Assembly: GCA_015698045.1 (NCBI GenBank)
Contig: BLAL01000324.1
Location: 1,200,501 to 1,264,500 of the forward strand
Direction of reading: 5' to 3'
DNA from: Rhizophagus clarus
Lineage: Eukaryota > Glomeromycota > Glomeromycetes > Glomerales > Glomeraceae
DNA length: 64,000 nt
Shown: piece after piece, positions 59,101-64,000 of the stretch
Layout: each line of letters opens with the position of its first letter
Position numbering within the stretch: the stretch's first letter is position 1
Made by a program: the position numbers and the translations under genes
The notes under the pieces: model-generated
The model's input: only the letters and a program-made list of their open reading frames with translations
Database searches by the model: none
What the model was told of the DNA's origin: nothing

Positions 59101-59862
59101 TTCGTCATTTAGTAGATGGAGGCGCAGATCAAAGATTATCACAACCTTGTAGAGGTTTCGCTACTATGTTCTCAAATTTTAGAAATTTATTGACTAATTG
59201 GTATATTACTGAAGACAAGGTATCAAATGAACAAGAACCGGAAGAAAATGAAGAAGGTTTGTATTACAATTTTATAATAATAATATTTTTGCAATTATTA
59301 ACGTAATTTTATTTTATATAGCGATTTCATCTCCAGTGGATTTTATTACAAATATTATCTTAAAGAGGAGCTTGTCCCGTCAGAATCGTGAAAATATCAT
59401 GAAAAATTTGCCAAATTTCAAATCTGAGCTGCTTCTTTCATTTATGGACATTGGACAAAAGTCAGCTCTTATATATTCTCAAATGGGCTGGTATGAATTG
59501 GCGACATACACTATGGAAGAAAGCGATGGCGTCTTTTCCAAAGTACATCTTCATATTGGTGACGTCGTAACAATACACGAGGAAGACAGTGGTGAATGTT
59601 ATGCGATTATAAAGGGATCTTCAAATACAAAGGCAATGATGATAAATATTATGCCTTTATTACAATTGATTGGTTTAACAATATTAACAGAATTCACAAC
59701 GTATTGAAATGTCCTCTTTTTCGCATTCAGACAAGCCAAGATATTCGCTGGAGAAGAATCTTTCCGATATCAATAATTGACCACGTACAGAAAGTTCACT
59801 TTGTCTATGATACGAAAATTGATTTGTGGATAAAAAATAATTATTATTTTACGGCTATATAG
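56132..59862 (+). pseudogene. CACTA/CMC-like transposase gene, decayed
   Basis: Starts at ATG 56132. An acidic N-terminal part is inflated by a 57-bp minisatellite (56318-56655). The conserved body begins near 56700 (YFQNLTTAALFCWIYKHN; SEYWHGTLWAESPLFG). After a frameshift at about 57390 it continues in 57507-58352: LFLDIYYDDFGTF, LGGVYVQFENMP, VVTADLPQGNNMCGVL and HNANKGCRTC. The order D-D-F, then Asp before a C-x2-C, is that of Tnp2/CMC-type transposases. In-phase introns lie at about 58353-58434, 58817-58898 and 59255-59321. The C-terminus (HIGDVVTIHEEDSGE; KCPLFRIQTSQDI) may be BAH-like and has a frameshift at about 59600-59635. Many copies of this family exist in Rhizophagus as I recall. 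It presumably mobilised the giant element once. Confidence 0.65.
56318..56655 (+). repeat. 57-bp coding minisatellite in the transposase-like gene
   Basis: Alternating GATAATGATCATATAGAACA and GATAATGGTGATGATTTAGA units, each ending (A)CAAAGC, encode a 19-residue SDNGDDLEQQ/SDNDHIEQQ repeat. Six or more units carry TAA, TAG or TGA where sister units have CAA, CAG or CGA. Confidence 0.75.
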
Positions 59863-59939
59863 CTTTATTAGTAATATTATATTAATAAATTTACAATATA
59901 CATATAAGTTTATACTACATTTACTCATTAAATTCATTA

Positions 59940-60690
59940 TTGTTTTAACAATATCAAAATGATACAGTATCTTTTTTTTATTAAATAAATGCAACAATAT
60001 CGTTTTGATATCATTATGGTATCGTGACCAGTCCATTACTTATCACGTGATAACGTGACTTTGTATTGATTATCCAATCAAAATCATTGTTTGTTTGTTA
60101 AAACATTCGCACGACGGTTATTTCTACTCCATTCTTTACATTTTACTGTAATAACTTACATTTTAATATTGTCAGTCTATTTAAAATATTTATTAATAAT
60201 ATTAACAATCATATACGCGTCTATTTTTTATTCCGGCGTAATCTCAACATTGAAAAATAGTTTTTTCGACACCTTGACAGGTACGAAACAAAAAGTTATT
60301 TATAATAATATTAATTATTTTACAAATTTTAGCTCTCACTGTGCAAATATTGTTTAGAAATATTTTTAACAATATAACAGAAATTTGGGATGTATTTTTT
60401 TATTTATTTATCTATTTATTATTATTTTTTTTTAAAAAAGAAAAATTTTTTAATAGTAGTGTATAATAATATTTGTAACGAAATTCAGACAAAATTCGGA
60501 ATGTGCGCAAAGAAAGTTTCGGTATAGTATTATTTCCCCTTTTTTTTATACTTGGGAATGCGATTGTTCTAGCGTCATAATGATATCGTCACGTTATTTT
60601 ATATTAGCATTTGGAAAGAGAGATGTCTAAGTAATTTATCAGGCACGACCGTATCTTTAATTTCGCAGAAACTTGCGTCGTAATCAGAAA
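59940..60690. other. Right-hand subterminal zone, no gene
   Basis: AT-rich, with scattered GATATCGTCAC and ATCACGTGAT. The plus frame at 60091-60357 is hydrophobic but lacks support. Confidence 0.45.
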
Positions 60691-60694
60691 CTTA

Positions 60695-61660
60695 TCAATT
60701 CAACATTTTAAATAAGTTTCAAGATAATATTAGTGTCATAACGATATCGTCACGTTGTTTTATGTTAACCATCTGGTGAGAGAAATACGAAACTTAATAT
60801 TTTTTTTTTTTTTGTAAGAATATATGAATTTTCTTTTTTTCTTTTCTTTTTTTTTTGTAAGGAACGTTATAATAACGTTTCTTCTGTTTCTTTTAGGTTC
60901 ATCAATTCAACATTTTTAACAAGTTTCAATATAATATTAGTGTCATAACGATATCATCACATTGTTTTATGTTAACCATCCGGTGAGAGAAATACGAAAC
61001 TTAATATTTTTTTTTTTTTTTGTAAAAATATATGAATTTTCTTTTTTTCTTTTCTTTTTTTTTGTAAGGAACGTTATAATAACGTTTCTTCTGTTTCTTT
61101 TAGGTTCATCGATTCAACATTTTTAACAAGTTTCAATATAATATTAGTGTCATAACGATATCGTCACGTTGTTTTATGTTAACCATCCGGTGAGAGAGAT
61201 GCGAAACTTAATATTTTTTTTTTGTTGTAAGAATATATGAATTTTCTTTTTTTCTTTTCTTTTTTTTTTGTAAGAAACGTTATAATAACATTTCTTCTGT
61301 TTCTTTTAGGTTCATCAATTCAACATTTTTAACAAGTTTCAATATAATATTAGTGTTATAACGATATCGTCATGTTGTTTTATGTTAACCATCCGGTGAG
61401 AGAGATGCGAAACTTAATATTTTTTTTTTTTTTTTTTTTTTGTAAGAAATGTTATATGAATTTTTTTTTTTTCTTTTCTTTTCTTTTTTTGTAAGGAACG
61501 TTATAATAACGTTTCTTCTGTTTCTTTTAGGTTCAAGTGTTTCGGCTTAATTTAATCAGGTACGATCGTAACTTTAATTTCGCAGAGCTTGCGCCATAAT
61601 CCAGACACTCTAATTCAACATTTTTAACAAGTTTTAATATAATATTAGTGTTGAACTGAT
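60695..61660. repeat. 207-bp tandem repeat with intron-like cassette
   Basis: TCAATTCAACATTTTT recurs at about 60695, 60903, 61109 and 61315, with a partial copy at 61612; the TTTTAG boundary sits at 60895, 61102, 61308 and 61529. Each unit has GATATCGTCACGTTGTTTTA, GTTAACCATCCGGTGAGAGA, a poly-T tract, and a block running from GTAAGGAACGTTATAATAAC to CTGTTTCTTTTAG. That block has donor, pyrimidine tract and acceptor of a mini-intron and the perfect palindrome AACGTTATAATAACGTT. Confidence 0.85.
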
Positions 61661-61739
61661 ATCGTCACGTTATTTTATGTCATTCTATCCAGAGATAGGA
61701 ATATTCTTCCTTTAATTACCATAATTCGCAATATTTAAC

Positions 61740-62225
61740 AATTAAATAACAATTAAAACATCATAATTGTCATAATTGCATTATAAAAATATATATATAT
61801 TAATTAATTAATAAACAAATTAATTTAAATCAATTAAAATTGATTTAATTTATTGAATGTATCTACTATGTTTCATTATCATCCTGATACAGTTTAAATG
61901 TCGTCACGATATTTCAATAAAATATTTAGCGATCTTAATAATACCATAACGACATAATTATAATATCCTAACGATACATTTTCAACAACTTCATGATAAT
62001 ATTAATTTTTAAATGATATCGTGACAATATATTAAATGATATCGTAACGATATATTTATGATAATCTTAATGATACATTTTCAACATCTTCACGATAACA
62101 TCACAATTTCCATTTCAACATCATCACGACATCGAGACTATAAATTGATATAATATCAGAATGATATCAGAACGATATCAAATTTCAAATATCGTGAGGA
62201 TGTTGAAAATGTATCGTTAAGATAT
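61740..62225. repeat. Degenerate GATATCGTAACGATATC zone
   Basis: Many imperfect ATATCGT(G/A)ACGATAT palindromes and TTTTCAACATCTTCACGATA repeats. It mirrors 44560-44950 at the left end of the giant element. Confidence 0.6.
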
Positions 62226-62678
62226 TGTGGCGGATTTGAAGATTTCAGCAAAGTTGTTTGTTAAAGTAACAAGAAAAAAGTTGCGAATAGTTATTTTTTT
62301 TATTAGATTAATGAATAAAAATATTTTGCAACGTTTCTTAATTAAAGTAACAAAACACCACCACAAAATGGTTTGTTTTATCAAAATAACTAATAAAAAA
62401 TGTTTTGCAACATTTTTTATTATATTATTTAGTTAAATCAATTCAGTAATTCAGTTCAGTAAATTGCAAAACTGGTACTGAAACTGCAGTTACCAAAACT
62501 GATCAATAAATTTACCAAAAGTTTCAGTTCAATAAACCGTAAAAACTAAAACTGCTTCAATACTGAAACTGATCGGTACAGTTCAATAATTACCAAAACT
62601 GATCAGAATCCTATACATGATCAACTGATCTCATTTTAGTAATATTTTTATAACTGTATATTATTGTACCAAAAAAAT

Positions 62679-63017
62679 ATGTATTATATCCTAGAAATAC
62701 CTGAATCACTTGAAGCTATCTTTGCCTTTCTCAGTCAAAAATATCTTTATAGGAGTTGTGGCAGAGTAAACCACCAATGGAATGCTGTATCTAAGCTTAT
62801 TATTCAGAAAAAAAGAAAAGCTGAGTTTATTAGTATTCCCAGCATTCGTGATAATATTATTTTTCACCTATATGATAATTGTATTGATTATAGAGAAACT
62901 GCTTACAAATATATTAACTATTTCAGAGTATGTAAGATATGGAGTATTATCATTTTTAATTTTTTAGAAGAGGATCTTCTCCCATTAGAAGAAAAAAGAC
63001 GCAAAGGAATTTTATAG
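62679..63017 (+). CDS. F-box-like protein, short
   Basis: ATG 62679 opens a 112-codon frame. Residues 4-45 read ILEIPESLEAIFAFLSQKYL, then SCGRVNHQWNAVSKLI, the pattern of an F-box (LPxxxLExIFxxLxxxxLxxCxxVNxxWxxxS). F-boxes bind Skp1 in SCF ubiquitin ligases; Rhizophagus has a very large F-box family. The usual C-terminal leucine-rich repeats are missing: the frame ends after LEEDLLPLEEKRRKGIL, so this is a truncated or unusually short copy. It lies immediately outside the right end of the giant element, on the opposite strand to the retropepsin remnant. Confidence 0.6.
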   Translation: MYYILEIPESLEAIFAFLSQKYLYRSCGRVNHQWNAVSKLIIQKKRKAEFISIPSIRDNIIFHLYDNCIDYRETAYKYINYFRVCKIWSIIIFNFLEEDLLPLEEKRRKGIL

Positions 63018-63046
63018 GCTAGCCAAGTCTTTTCAGTCTATTAGAC

Positions 63047-63774
63047 TCCCTGATCTATATTTAAATGGCCTTTTTTTATCTTTGGTTTATAGCATTTGAC
63101 TTTTATTTCTTCAGATAAATTGCACTCAGATGCAACTATCTTTTCCTCTTCAGACTCAGATGAACTTGACTCAGATGAATCTGTTAGTTCTTTGTCAGCC
63201 TCTAGGCCAGTTTGCTTTTCTACGTAAATTCCTATTTAGTCTACAGTTCATTCTAACTTTTTAACTCTTTTCTAAGCTCAGCTGAATCAGATTTGGATGA
63301 GTCTGACTCAAAATTATAAAAAGGCTTATCATTATTTAAATATTTGCAAAATAGTATAAAATTACCATAGATTTTTATCCCTTTCTGTATATTAATTTCT
63401 ACTTCACGAAGCGATAGCCATGGTAATCCTAATATAAGATTAGCTTTAAGATAATGGTCTTTATTAACCTCAAAATTATTTAAAATTTTATCAATACTAG
63501 AGAACAGTCTATCTTTCTCCTTATATCAGAGGGATAAATCTAGACAATCTATAGTACCCAATAAGTTTATCACCTTTTTATTCTTATAATAATTACCATA
63601 TTTTCTTCCAAGCCTATTGGCTAAGTTTTTGCTAATTTTATCTGCTCTGGATGATGTATCAATTAATGCCTTGACTGTGTAGTACCTATGTCCTGTTTTC
63701 ATTGCTTCCCATCGCTCTTTTTGATGTATTAGGTCATCAGAAAAAGACCATATTTTACATTTTATGTATGTCAT
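63047..63774 (-). pseudogene. Retropepsin-family (Ty3-like) fragment
   Basis: ATG 63774 starts MTYIKCKIWSFSDDLIHQKE. Residues 34-52 read TVKALIDTSSRADKISKNLA, the flap-and-active-site region of a retroviral-type aspartic protease with DTS in place of the usual DTG. After a TGA at 63526 the text goes on with ANLILGLPWLSLREVEI, matching the second conserved I-L-G-x-x-W-L motif, then coil (AELRKELKS) and an acidic Ser/Glu patch. One stop and one frameshift disrupt it. The protease would cleave a gag-like polyprotein or act as a domesticated Ddi1-type protease. Coding text also lies upstream to the window edge (LARELDFMQNNYQG near 63910), so the gene is cut by the window. Confidence 0.7.
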
Positions 63775-64000
63775 TTCAAGTGTTATGTTTTATATCAGAA
63801 TATTTATTACACTAGAAAAAAATAATATAATAATGTATGTAATCCCAAATGACCTATTCGTCCTTTAGTCTAGCCAAGTCTTTTTGATCTATTAATTATC
63901 TTCCTTGATAATTATTTTGCATAAAATCTAACTCTCGTGCTAATCTGTCTAATGTTAATTATAGTCCAATTATATAAACTTCTTAACGATCTTTAACTTT

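Larger units (their letters stand above)
43098..62619. mobile_element. Candidate giant TIR element, about 19.5 kb
   Basis: The left end begins CACGATTAGGGCTCTGATTG; the right end, read inward on the minus strand, begins CATGTATAGGATTCTGATCA, with 16 of the first 23 bases matching. Inside both ends come the same layers in mirror order: CAGTTCAG/ACTGATCAG-rich sequence (43110-43260; 62440-62610), a GTTGCGAAAC/GTTTCGCAAC palindrome array (43290-44480; 62240-62420), and a GATATCGTCAC/GTGACGATATC zone (44560-44950; 60000-62220). The interior holds a decayed transposase-like gene and several other frames. No target duplication is evident, so exact ends may be off by about 20 bp. A nest of separate elements is the alternative, but the mirrored layering argues for one unit. 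Confidence 0.6.

Noticed and set aside
60091..60357. Hydrophobic 88-codon frame
   Set aside because: Composition is explained by AT-rich sequence; it lies in the subterminal repeat zone with no homologous features.

Overview
This window looks like a nuclear contig of an arbuscular mycorrhizal fungus (Glomeromycota, most likely Rhizophagus irregularis or a close relative). The evidence is very AT-rich DNA, short phase-consistent spliceosomal introns (GTAAGT/GTATGT...TAG), and several families that I recognise as multicopy in Rhizophagus: Crinkler-like NTPase/nuclease genes, short R2R3-Myb-like genes, jacalin-like lectin proteins, retropepsin fragments and CMC-like transposases. No bacterial-style operons, rRNA, tRNA or CRISPR array were found.

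Layout. 0-3 kb holds a decayed Crinkler-type gene on the + strand. 3-12 kb has small remnants, a possible membrane/secreted Cys-rich protein (minus), and a 405-bp pogo/Tc1-like TIR element with TA target duplications. 12-27.6 kb carries five Myb-like genes, all on the minus strand, each rebuilt here from exons; one has lost the R2 repeat and carries a duplicated R3 unit. A repeat-containing two-exon gene (21.1-22.1 kb) lies among them. 28.7-32.1 kb is a divergent pair of single-pass membrane coiled-coil genes, one ending in a jacalin-like domain. 34.1-39.0 kb is a multicopy-family pseudogene split by a LINE-like insertion (16-bp target duplication, poly-T end), which is itself split by a hAT-type MITE (exact 8-bp duplication). 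39.5-42.4 kb contains palindromic 72/73-bp satellite arrays and a second ATGCAT-rich array.

From about 43.1 to 62.6 kb there is a candidate giant TIR element of about 19.5 kb. Its two ends are mirror images in layered order: CAGTTCAG-rich termini, then a GTTGCGAAAC-type palindromic array, then a GATATCGTCAC-rich zone. Inside are a decayed transposase-like gene with CACTA/CMC character (56.1-59.9 kb), a Q/P/W-rich gene plus a copy of its 5' end, a Ser/Pro-rich and zinc-knuckle reading frame, a Tc1/mariner DDE fragment, a nested 1.8-kb TIR element, and a fragment of a Cdc20/Cdh1 WD40 gene. Retropepsin-family fragments lie on both flanks.

Across the decayed genes, the premature stops I could compare with a repeat copy or with the remembered family sequence fit C-to-T (or G-to-A) transitions (CAA/CAG/CGA to stop, TGG to TGA). 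This suggests cytosine deamination of methylated repeats. All functional calls come from reading the translations; no database search was run.
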